Assembly: GCA_035566435.1 (NCBI GenBank)
Contig: DATMRF010000042.1
Location: 1-42,527, forward strand
Direction: 5' to 3'
Origin: DATMRF01 sp035566435
Lineage (GTDB): Bacteria; Verrucomicrobiota; Verrucomicrobiia; Limisphaerales; UBA8199
DNA length: 42,527 nucleotides
Positions 1 to 6,948 of the stretch are shown piece after piece. Both the position numbers and the translations under genes were made by a program. Position 1 is the stretch's first letter; the number at the start of each line of letters is the position of its first letter. Under the pieces are notes generated by a model. It was not told the DNA's origin. It did not search any database and saw only the letters and a list, made by a program, of their open reading frames with translations.

Positions 1-330
1 TTGTGTTCTCTGCCTTTTGTTTGGCTTGTTCCACCGGTCGTTGGTATTTTTTCACTCGGTTCTCCTGGTTGATTGTTTCTTATTTCAACCGCCCATCCTG
101 TTTGATGGACGGCAGGAGAACCACCTCCAATTCCAACTACCGCAGGGACCATCCCAAGTAATCGGGACGGAGGATCTCGAGCGATCTCGACCTCTCCTGA
201 GAGAGGGCGCGGGCAGAAAGGAGGAAACTGCAGTTCGGCCCTGGAGGAATTTCCCGTAATTGGGCGTCCGTAGCTGAAATTAAGCGTAATCGAGTGCAGG
301 CGGGGTGGGGAAGACTTCTCTATGCACATG

Positions 331-360
331 GCTGCAGACGACTGCAGATGGCTGCAGATA
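331..360. repeat. Three tandem decamers, GCTGCAGAtg type
   Basis: Three consecutive 10-bp units (gctgcagacg, actgcagatg, gctgcagata) are read directly from the sequence. The 10-bp period is not compatible with a coding role. Confidence 0.8.
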
Positions 361-460
361 GGTGCCGATGCGGGCACGGGCCGGCGGGAGCTATCAGGAG
401 TTGTCGAGAGCTGTCATGGCCAAGAACCTGGTGCTGGTGTGCGCTATTTTATTTTCTCCG

Positions 461-493
461 CCAGGGGTGATCCAGGGGTGATCCAGGGGTGAA
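461..493. repeat. Three tandem 11-mers, CCAGGGGTGAT type
   Basis: The unit ccaggggtgat is repeated three times head to tail, the last copy ending in aa instead of at. It lies in non-coding sequence. Confidence 0.85.
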
Positions 494-696
494 AGGTTTC
501 CGCAGGCCGTGTTTACCGAGTGATCGTGCGTTTCAGGGGTTGCCAAAGGCTGATCCTTGAGGTTGACAAGGCTGATCCATGAGGGTTGACAGGGTGGTTT
601 GGACCGCGGATTAGACCACGCGGCACGGCCGCAAACCAAGACAACGGGGGACCACCGCGGAATATCGATGTGGGCTGAACTTTGACCGGGAAGCGC

Positions 697-740
697 GCGG
701 TTGGCCGCGGTTGGCCGCGGTTGGTCGCGGTTGGTCGAAG
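697..740. repeat. Tandem decamers, TTGGyCGCGG type
   Basis: Four full 10-bp units (ttggccgcgg twice, ttggtcgcgg, ttggtcgaag) follow a partial one. The same TTGGTCGAG-type decamer recurs at 41971-42000 at the far end of the window. Confidence 0.85.
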
Positions 741-757
741 TTGAGAAGCACGATTGT

Positions 758-777
758 GTCAACTTTGGAAAGTTGAC
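758..777. repeat. Palindrome GTCAACTTT-gg-AAAGTTGAC, copy 1
   Basis: Perfect 9-bp inverted arms are separated by a 2-bp GG spacer, followed by AGGTGACAGGGG. The same palindrome and the same right flank recur at 927-946, so this is a dispersed palindromic element rather than a unique operator. Confidence 0.75.
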
Positions 778-926
778 AGGTGACAGGGGCAGAGCGGGAG
801 AGTGATGGAGTTTTTCTTTTCGCGACGCGAGGGGGAATGCGAAAGTTGACAGTTGACAAGAAGTGGGTCGCAGCCCTGTTTTACCGAGGATTTCGGCGGC
901 TTTGAAAGTTGACAGAGGGTGGAGTT

Positions 927-946
927 GTCAACTTTGGAAAGTTGAC
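927..946. repeat. Palindrome GTCAACTTT-gg-AAAGTTGAC, copy 2
   Basis: Second copy of the palindrome at 758-777, identical in both arms and the spacer, with the same AGGTGACAGGGG right flank. Confidence 0.75.
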
Positions 947-1100
947 AGGTGACAGGGGGGGCCGAACGGCGCGCTGGGACAGCGCGCCCTACCAGGAACG
1001 GGGGCGGGCGGAATATTTCTTTTTCTGACGGTGCGGTGGGGCGATCCGTTATCCGTTATCCGTCAGGAATTTCTTTTTTTCGGACGAAGGTGTCGGGAAT

Positions 1101-1358
1101 GCAAAAGTGTAGCAGCAAAAACGTAGCGCCTACAAAAGCGTAGCACCCGGAAGAGGATGGCTCGGTGCGATCCGTTATCCGTTAGGGAATTTCTTTCTTC
1201 GGGCAGGGGTTGGGAAATGCAAAAGTGTAGCCAAAAGTGTAGCAGAGCGCGCAAGTCGTTAATGGGAAGTTGTTTGTGAATAGCAAAGGCGTAGTCGCAA
1301 AAGTGTAGCGGCTGCAAAAGTGTAGCAGCAAAAACGTAGCACCTACAAAAGCGTAGCA
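1101..1358. repeat. Cluster of ~10 AAAAgtGTAGC motifs
   Basis: Variants of GCAAAAGTGTAGC, GCAAAAACGTAGC and ACAAAAGCGTAGC occur about ten times. The order agtgtagc, aacgtagc, agcgtagcac followed by CGGAAG.GGATGG is repeated at least twice (about 1101-1160 and 1313-1371), so a compound unit of about 200 bp has been duplicated and has decayed. Confidence 0.7.
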
Positions 1359-2131
1359 CGCGGAAGGGGATGGATGCGATCCGTGAGCCGTTAGGCGGCG
1401 GCAGGGCGCGGGGCGCGGTCGTAATTATTTCTTTCGCGCCGAGGGGTGTTTTGAGGTGTGACAGTGTGACAAAGCCGTGTTTACAGGGATTTTTTGCGAT
1501 TTTGAGGTGTGACAAGGTGTGACAAAGCCGTAGCAAGAGCGTCAATGAACCGCGGAATACACCGAACACGCGCAACAAACTCATCGAGGACCGGCCTTCG
1601 CGCTGCGCTTCGGACCGGCAGGAGGATTTTGATGGGTGCACGCACATGAGAAACGCACAGAGGGGAAGGTACCATAAGCGCATCCAAACCGGGCACCCGT
1701 TTGATGGCCACTGTCGATAATGCAGCCGCCGGGGACGTGGCCGTCCCCGCCCCGCCAAAAAGCTTTAGCCACAAAAGGGCCCAAAAACCACAAAGCGGCA
1801 GGGCCGCAGCCCAAAACAACGGGAGACCACCGCGGAATACACGGAACACGCGGAGGTGTGGAGTGGTGGAGTCCCACCGCGTTCCCCTTTTTAGCTTTCC
1901 CAAAGCCAATAAAAGCACCCTCCTAACCTTCACTCTGCCACGATTGTACTGCCACGATTGTACGTGCAATCCCGCGGCGTTCGCCGCATCATTGCGCGAC
2001 TTTCCGTCATGGACGTCGAACACACAATGCTTCATCTCGGCCAGCAGGTATTCCTTCCTGGCCAATTCGACTCCCCGGTTGTGCTCGAAGCGGGACACCC
2101 TCCCGCCCGGCGGCTTCACTCCCCTTGAGCG

Positions 2132-4522
2132 ATGCCTACTGAAGCCGACACCTGCCGAAAGTTCGTCGTGCCCCTGTTGCAGAAGGCTGGCTGGGACACC
2201 GATCCGCACTCCATCGCCGAACAGCGCTACTTCACCGCCGGTCGCATTGTTTCTCACGGCGGCACCGCCCGCCGCCGGCCCGGCAAGCGCGCCGATTATC
2301 TCCTCCGCTGCACCCGCGATTTGCCGCTAGCCGTCGTGGAGGCCAAAGCTGCCTACAAACACGCCGCCGACGGGCTCCAGCAGGCCAAGGAGTACGCCAA
2401 CATCCTCAGCCTTCCGTTCGCCTACGCCACGAACGGCACCATTATTATCGAGTTCGATTTCCTCTCCGGCCACGAGTCGGAGCTCACTGCCTACCCCACC
2501 CCGGCCGAGCTATGGGCCCGCTTTCGCAAGGCGGAGAAACTCACCGACCCCGCCGCGGCCGAGCGCTTCCTCACACCCTTCAATCTTTCCACCGGCAAGA
2601 TCCCGCACTACTACCAGCGGATTGCTATCGAGCGCGTCATCAAAGCCATCCTGGCAGGCCGGCGCCGCGTCCTCGTCACCATGGCCACCGGCACTGGCAA
2701 GACCGTCGTCGCTTTCCACATTTGCTGGAAGCTCTGGTCCTCCAAGTGGAATTCCAGGGCTGACCCCACCAGAAAGCCGCGTATCTTATACCTCGCCGAC
2801 CGCAATTTCCTCGTCGATGACCCCAAGGACAAGACCTTCGCCCCGTTCGGCGATGCCCGGCATAAGATCGAGGGCGGCGTGGCCGTCTTCAGCCGCGAAC
2901 TCTATTTCGCCACCTACCAATCCATCGCCAGGGACGAGCGCCGCCCTGGCCTTTACAAGGAATTCCCCCGCGACTTTTTCGACCTCGTGATCGTGGACGA
3001 ATGCCACCGCGGCAGCGCGAAGGAAGATTCCAACTGGCGCGAAATCCTTCAGTATTTCGAGCCTGCCTATCAACTAGGCATGACCGCTACGCCGTTGCGC
3101 GACGAAAACCGCGACACGTATCTCTATTTCGGCAACCCGGTCTATACCTACAGCCTCAAGCAGGGCATCGATGACGGCTTCCTCGCGCCTTATCGTGTCC
3201 ACCGCATCGTCACCCAGTGGGACGCTGCCGGCTGGCGCCCGAGCAAAGACGACCTCGACCGCTACGGCCGCGAAATCCCCGACGAAGTTTACACAACCGC
3301 CGACTTTGAGCGCCGCGTCGCCCTCCGCGCCCGCACCCAGGCCGTTGCGCGGCATCTCACGGATTTCCTCAAAAAAACCGACCGTTTTGCCAAGACCATT
3401 GTTTTTTGCGTGGACCAGGAGCACGCCTCCGAGATGCGCCCCGCGCTCAACAATCTGAGTGCCGACCTCGTCCAGCAATACCCGGACTACGTCTGCCGCG
3501 TCACCGCCAACGAGGGCGACATCGGCCGCGGTCACATGCAGCGCTTCCAGGACGTGGAGACCCGCACGCCGGTGATCCTCACCACGTCCCAGCTCCTGAC
3601 CACCGGTCTCGATGCCCCCACCTGCCGCAACGTGGTGCTGGTCCGCCTGGTCAACTCGATGGTCGAGTTCAAGCAAATCATCGGCCGCGGCACCCGGGTG
3701 CGCGACGACTACGCCAAGCTCACGTTCAACATCCTCGATTACACCGGCACGGCCACGCGGAACTTCGCCGACCCGGCCTTCGACGGCGACCCGGCCTTCG
3801 CCACCCAGGAGGAGATTGACGAATACGGCAAGGTCAAAGACACCGAGGTCATCACCCCCGAGGAACCCGAGGACACTGCTGGCGTCTTCACCGAAACCTA
3901 CCCAGGTCCCAACGCTCCCATAAATCCCAGAGATCCCATTCCTCCAGAGCGCCGCAAATTCTACTTCGACGGTGGCCAGGTCGAAATCGCCGCCGAACTC
4001 GTCCACGAGCTCGACGCCGACGGCAAACAGCTCCGCGTGGTCAAACTTACCGACTACACGGCCGAAAAGGTCCGGACCCTCTGCACCGGTCCGGAAGACC
4101 TCCGCGCCCGTTGGGCCGACGCCACGCAGCGCGCCGAGATTATCGAGCAACTGGCCGAACGCGGCATCGATTTCCAGACGGTCGCAGCCCAGGCCGGCAA
4201 GCCGGACGCGGACCCGTTCGACCTCCTTTGCCACCTCGCGTTCAACGCGCCCGTCCTCACCCGCCGCCAGCGGGCGGACCGGATGAAGCAGCAGCAAGTT
4301 GCCTTCTTCGGCTATTTTGCGCCTGAGGCTCAGGAGATCCTGAACGACCTGCTGGAGAAATATGCCATCGACGGGGAGCTCCAATTCACCTTGCCGGACG
4401 TGCTGAAGGTGGCGCCGATTTGGCGGCACGGCAACGTGGCCGAAATCGTCCGTAAATTCGGCGGTGTGGACCAACTCCGCAATGCCGTGAGCCAACTTCA
4501 AACGCTGCTGTATGCCTCTTGA
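2132..4522 (+). CDS. hsdR: Type I restriction enzyme R subunit (HsdR, EcoEI-like)
   Basis: Motor and nuclease subunit of a type I restriction-modification complex. It cleaves unmodified DNA after ATP-driven translocation, acting with HsdM and HsdS encoded downstream. The 796-aa frame has an N-terminal nuclease core (D55 in ADYLL, then E70-A-K72), followed by a superfamily 2 helicase: Walker A MATGTGKT (184-191), DECH box (289-292), TAT (318-320), and an RGTR-type motif near residue 520. The C-terminal helical part is the region expected to contact the methyltransferase. The start ATG at 2132 fits the usual length, but its ribosome site is weak. A linker at 3904-3946 is a 9-bp period repeat encoding Pro/Asn-rich triplets. 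The gene is intact, yet its last ~130 codons are copied again at 5578 and 6510. Confidence 0.93.
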   Translation: MPTEADTCRKFVVPLLQKAGWDTDPHSIAEQRYFTAGRIVSHGGTARRRPGKRADYLLRCTRDLPLAVVEAKAAYKHAADGLQQAKEYANILSLPFAYATNGTIIIEFDFLSGHESELTAYPTPAELWARFRKAEKLTDPAAAERFLTPFNLSTGKIPHYYQRIAIERVIKAILAGRRRVLVTMATGTGKTVVAFHICWKLWSSKWNSRADPTRKPRILYLADRNFLVDDPKDKTFAPFGDARHKIEGGVAVFSRELYFATYQSIARDERRPGLYKEFPRDFFDLVIVDECHRGSAKEDSNWREILQYFEPAYQLGMTATPLRDENRDTYLYFGNPVYTYSLKQGIDDGFLAPYRVHRIVTQWDAAGWRPSKDDLDRYGREIPDEVYTTADFERRVALRARTQAVARHLTDFLKKTDRFAKTIVFCVDQEHASEMRPALNNLSADLVQQYPDYVCRVTANEGDIGRGHMQRFQDVETRTPVILTTSQLLTTGLDAPTCRNVVLVRLVNSMVEFKQIIGRGTRVRDDYAKLTFNILDYTGTATRNFADPAFDGDPAFATQEEIDEYGKVKDTEVITPEEPEDTAGVFTETYPGPNAPINPRDPIPPERRKFYFDGGQVEIAAELVHELDADGKQLRVVKLTDYTAEKVRTLCTGPEDLRARWADATQRAEIIEQLAERGIDFQTVAAQAGKPDADPFDLLCHLAFNAPVLTRRQRADRMKQQQVAFFGYFAPEAQEILNDLLEKYAIDGELQFTLPDVLKVAPIWRHGNVAEIVRKFGGVDQLRNAVSQLQTLLYAS

Positions 4523-5570
4523 CGAACGCCCGCGTAACGTAGCGCAGGCGTCCCCGCCTGCGAGTTCCAGCACCGTCCCGGTGCGGGAATCTGACCGGCC
4601 CAACCGATCAGCGGATAAATCTGGCGCCGAGTCTGGCGGCGAGACGCCGCCCGAACTCGCAGGCGGGGACGCCCGCGCTACACTCTTTAGTCCGTCTCAA
4701 TCTGGCGGCGGGACGGCCGCGCTACACCAGAAGCCTGACCCGCTGGTCAGCGGTTTTCATTTCCGGGGCGTGCTCCCGCATTTGAAAAAGGAAGGCGGCA
4801 CGTATTTTGTAACATTCCGACAGGCGGGCACGCTGCCCAAGGAACTCCTGCTCCGTTTCAAACAGGAACGCGACGCCATCCTCAGGCACGCAATGGCCGC
4901 TAAGCGCCCGCTTACCTGGCACGAGCAGGAAGAGCTTTTTCATTGGTATTCCGACCGCGTGGACAAATACCTGGATGCAGGGAACGGCATCTGTTATTTG
5001 CGTGAGCCTGCGTTCGCCGACCTTGTCGCAGGGGCGATGCGTTTCTTTGACCGCCAGCGCTACGAATTGCGCGCGTGGGTGGTCATGCCCAACCACGCTC
5101 ACGTCGTCGTTTGGCCGATGCCGGGTCACACCCTGAGTAAGATTCTGCACAGTTGGAAATCGTTCACCTCGCACCAGATTAACGAACGGCTGCCGGCGAA
5201 AGTCGTTCCCTTTTGGCAGAGCGAATCCTACGAACACCTCATTCGCGATGACGAAGACCTGCACCGCTGCTGCCATTACACCCTGGTGAACCCGGTTAAT
5301 GCGTGCCTCTGTGCCCGTGTCGAAGACTGGCCATGGAGCAGCGCCCATGTAGCACAAGCCGCTCCCCTGGCGCAGGCTGGTCACGTAGCGCAAGCTGGTC
5401 ACGTAGCGCAGGCGTCCCCGCCTGCGAGTTCCAGCACCGTCTCGGTGCGGGGATTCGAAACACTGGGTCAGCCAAGCGCTAAATCCGGCGGCGGGACGCC
5501 AGCCGAACTCGCAGGCGGGGACGCCTGCGCTACGTCACCGCCGCTCCCCGCATCTCATCATGAAGCGTGA
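4512..5570 (+). CDS. REP-associated tyrosine transposase (RAYT, Y1 family)
   Basis: Predicted single-strand DNA transposase acting on REP palindromes. The conserved part runs from about 4770 (VLPHLKKEGGTYFVTF) to about 5345 (WPWSS). It contains the metal-binding HxH motif in MPNHAHVVVW, and a Tyr in HYTLVNPVNA at the usual position of the catalytic tyrosine. The open frame is 352 aa because it reads through REPIN-like sequence at both ends; the first ~86 and last ~75 residues are repeat-derived. The ATG at 4512 overlaps the hsdR stop, but a GTG at 4770 is a better match to the start of the family. It sits between two hsdR tail copies and looks like an insertion in the restriction operon. Confidence 0.85.
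   Translation: MPLDERPRNVAQASPPASSSTVPVRESDRPNRSADKSGAESGGETPPELAGGDARATLFSPSQSGGGTAALHQKPDPLVSGFHFRGVLPHLKKEGGTYFVTFRQAGTLPKELLLRFKQERDAILRHAMAAKRPLTWHEQEELFHWYSDRVDKYLDAGNGICYLREPAFADLVAGAMRFFDRQRYELRAWVVMPNHAHVVVWPMPGHTLSKILHSWKSFTSHQINERLPAKVVPFWQSESYEHLIRDDEDLHRCCHYTLVNPVNACLCARVEDWPWSSAHVAQAAPLAQAGHVAQAGHVAQASPPASSSTVSVRGFETLGQPSAKSGGGTPAELAGGDACATSPPLPASHHEA
4539..4681. repeat. REPIN-like inverted repeat, left of the RAYT gene
   Basis: Two facing arms, GTAGCGCAGGCGTCCCCGCC at the left and its near-complement ending GACGCCCGCGCTAC at the right, enclose a smaller GCACC-gtccc-GGTGC hairpin. The arms are about 28 bp long. The same element recurs at 5403-5533, so the transposase-like gene sits between two copies, as expected for REP sequences mobilised by RAYT proteins. 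Confidence 0.75.
5403..5533. repeat. REPIN-like inverted repeat, right of the RAYT gene
   Basis: Second copy of the element at 4539-4681, with the same outer arms (GTAGCGCAGGCGTCCCCGCC and GCGGGGACGCCTGCGCTAC) and the same inner GCACCG-type hairpin. Partial copies of the GTAGCGCAGGC arm also precede it at about 5348-5402. Confidence 0.75.
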
Positions 5571-5718
5571 ACCGCAAACCATCGACGGCGAGCTGCCACT
5601 GAAAGTGGCGCCGATCTGGCGGGACGGCAACGTGGCCGAAATCGTGCGCAAATTCGGCGGGGTGGACGAACTCCGCAACGCTGTGACCCAACTGCAAACG
5701 TTACTGTATGCCGCGTAA
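5560..5718 (+). pseudogene. hsdR 3'-end remnant, tail copy B
   Basis: From about 5578 the sequence repeats the last ~45 codons of hsdR, with a short internal deletion (QFTLPDV is missing). The final 39 residues differ from the hsdR end at only four positions (H/D, Q/E, S/T, S/A). Nucleotide identity over the last 117 bp is about 86% by eye, with most changes silent, so this is not a fresh copy. An ATG at 5560 would allow a 52-aa peptide, but it is most simply a relic. The start codon of the following kinase gene (5708) lies inside it. Confidence 0.8.
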
Positions 5719-6292
5719 GCCCGCCAACTGCTACATCGTCGCTGGGCCAAACGGTGCGGGGAAGACCACCTTTGCCACGCAGTTTCTGCCGCTCTACGCC
5801 AACTGCCGCAACTTTATCAACCCAGACCTACTGGCCCGGGCGTTTTCGCCATTCGATCCGGATGCGGGCATGCTGCGTGCGGGGCGCGCGGTGCTGGAGC
5901 ATATTGCGGAGTTCACTCAAGCCAGAAGTGATTTCGCTTTCGAAACGACGTTGTCTGGCCGCACCTATGCGCCTCTGCTCCGCAATGTGGCCCAGGCTGG
6001 GTTTCGGCTGCACATGTTTTATCTCTGGATTCCCAGCCCGGAATTGGCGTTGCTGCGCATCCGGGACCGGGTCGAGAGCGGCGGGCATAATGTGCCTGAA
6101 CGTGACGTCCGGCGGCGTTTCACTCGCACGCTGGGCAACCTTTTCAAACTGTACCGGCCTCTGCTCGACACGCTTCACTTTTTCGACAACTCCTCGAATA
6201 CGCCACGGTTGATCTTCAAGGAGGAGTCGGGCCAAACTTCAGTGATCGATGCTGTGCTATACGAACAATTGCGCGGAACATTCGCCCCATGA
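5708..6292 (+). CDS. Zeta-toxin-like P-loop kinase
   Basis: A 194-aa protein with Walker A GPNGAGKTT at residues 14-22 and the NPD motif (INPDLLAR) a little further on. It also has the FAFETTLSG stretch typical of the zeta-toxin-like/COG4185 family. Zeta toxins phosphorylate UDP-N-acetylglucosamine and poison cell-wall synthesis; the substrate of this shorter chromosomal subfamily is not known. The ATG lies inside hsdR tail copy B, 11 nt upstream of that tail's stop, so translation would be coupled to whatever reads the tail. The stop overlaps the next start as ATGA. The gene could be a toxin with the 70-aa neighbour as partner, or a stand-alone kinase. Confidence 0.8.
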   Translation: MPRKPANCYIVAGPNGAGKTTFATQFLPLYANCRNFINPDLLARAFSPFDPDAGMLRAGRAVLEHIAEFTQARSDFAFETTLSGRTYAPLLRNVAQAGFRLHMFYLWIPSPELALLRIRDRVESGGHNVPERDVRRRFTRTLGNLFKLYRPLLDTLHFFDNSSNTPRLIFKEESGQTSVIDAVLYEQLRGTFAP

Positions 6293-6501
6293 AGAAACGC
6301 AAAGACCTATCTCTAACGGAAAAAGCCATGCAGGCCCTGGCTGAGGCTGTTGCCAAGGTGATTGAGGACCACCGACAACGGAACAAGCCGCTGGCAGTAT
6401 GGCACGACGGCAAGGCGGTTTGGATTTCCGCGGCAGAGGCCGATGCATTGCGTGAACCCCCAACTCCATACCGGGCCCCATCTCATGGCAAGAAGTCTTG
6501 A
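6289..6501 (+). CDS. Small 70-aa partner of the zeta-like kinase, possible antitoxin
   Basis: A lysine-rich N-terminus (MKKRKDLSLTEKAMQ) is followed by a predicted amphipathic helix (ALAEAVAKVIEDHRQRN) and a short strand-like part ending in WHDGKAVWISAAEA. The start overlaps the kinase stop by four bases (ATGA), so the two are co-translated. Small proteins of this kind often accompany COG4185 kinases, and an antitoxin or regulatory role is the natural guess, but nothing in the sequence proves it. The 3' end overlaps the start of the open frame that carries hsdR tail copy C. Confidence 0.6.
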   Translation: MKKRKDLSLTEKAMQALAEAVAKVIEDHRQRNKPLAVWHDGKAVWISAAEADALREPPTPYRAPSHGKKS

Positions 6502-6509
6502 GAGAGAAC

Positions 6510-6931
6510 GGTGTGGACGGTGGGCCAACGCCGAGCAAGACGACGGGATCATCCAGCAACTGGCCGAACGCGGCATCGATTTTCAGACTGTCGCCGTCCA
6601 GGCCGGCAAGCCGGATGCCGACCCGTCCGACCTGCTCTGCCACCTCGCCTTCAACGCGCCCGTCCTGACCCGCCGCCAGCGGGCGGACCGGATGAAGCAG
6701 CAGCAAGTTGCCTTCTTCGGCTATTTTGCGCCTGAGGCTCGGGAGAGCCTGAACGACCTGCTGGAGAAATATGCCATCGACGGAGAACTCCAATTCACTT
6801 TGCCTGACGTGCTTAAAGTTCCGCCCAACTCCAGCCACGGCGACGTCAACGAAATCATGGCCGAATTCGGCGGTGCCGAAAACCTTCGCACTGATGTCAG
6901 CCACCTGCAATCGCGGCTGTATGCGGCCTAA
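6510..6931 (+). pseudogene. hsdR 3'-end remnant, tail copy C
   Basis: About 140 codons match the C-terminus of HsdR. From IIQQLAERGIDFQ to LPDVLKV only about 6 of 92 residues differ, and a stretch of about 60 bp is identical. After LKV the match drops sharply (PPNSSHGDVNEIMAEFGG against APIWRHGNVAEIVRKFGG). The copy is therefore a mosaic: near-identical first part, divergent end. The frame is open from an ATG at 6485, so a 148-aa stand-alone HsdR C-terminal domain could be made. Its stop lies 17 bp before the 1269-aa gene. Confidence 0.8.
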
Positions 6932-6948
6932 AGAGAAGAGAAACCTGC

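Larger units (their letters stand above)
1..2131. other. Repeat-rich region without a credible gene
   Basis: No open frame here has a recognisable family, a sensible start or a gene-like neighbourhood. The longer frames (for example 1481-2257 on the minus strand) run through repeats and into the start of hsdR. The region is a patchwork of short tandem repeats (331-360, 461-493, 697-740), paired palindromes (758-777, 927-946), a set of AAAAgtGTAGC motifs (1101-1358), a thrice-repeated GATCCGTTA-type block (about 1042, 1168, 1376), a duplicated TTTGAGGTGTGACA block (about 1450 and 1500) and a duplicated ACCGCGGAATACAC block (about 1548 and 1830). It forms the left flank of the restriction island. 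Confidence 0.7.

Noticed and set aside
170..890. Hpt phosphotransfer domains between receivers of the giant protein
   Set aside because: Coordinates here are residue numbers. The helical spacers have the right length, but no conserved histidine in the required context is present, so they are described only as Hpt-like helical spacers.
1481..2257. 258-aa minus-strand frame upstream of and overlapping hsdR
   Set aside because: It crosses several short repeats and the hsdR start; no family resemblance beyond a weak EMKHCVFDVHDGKS stretch that I could not place.
3074..4603. 509-aa minus-strand open frame opposite hsdR
   Set aside because: It is a shadow of hsdR: no family resemblance, Gly/Val/Glu-rich composition typical of the antisense of GC-rich coding DNA, and hsdR itself is well supported.
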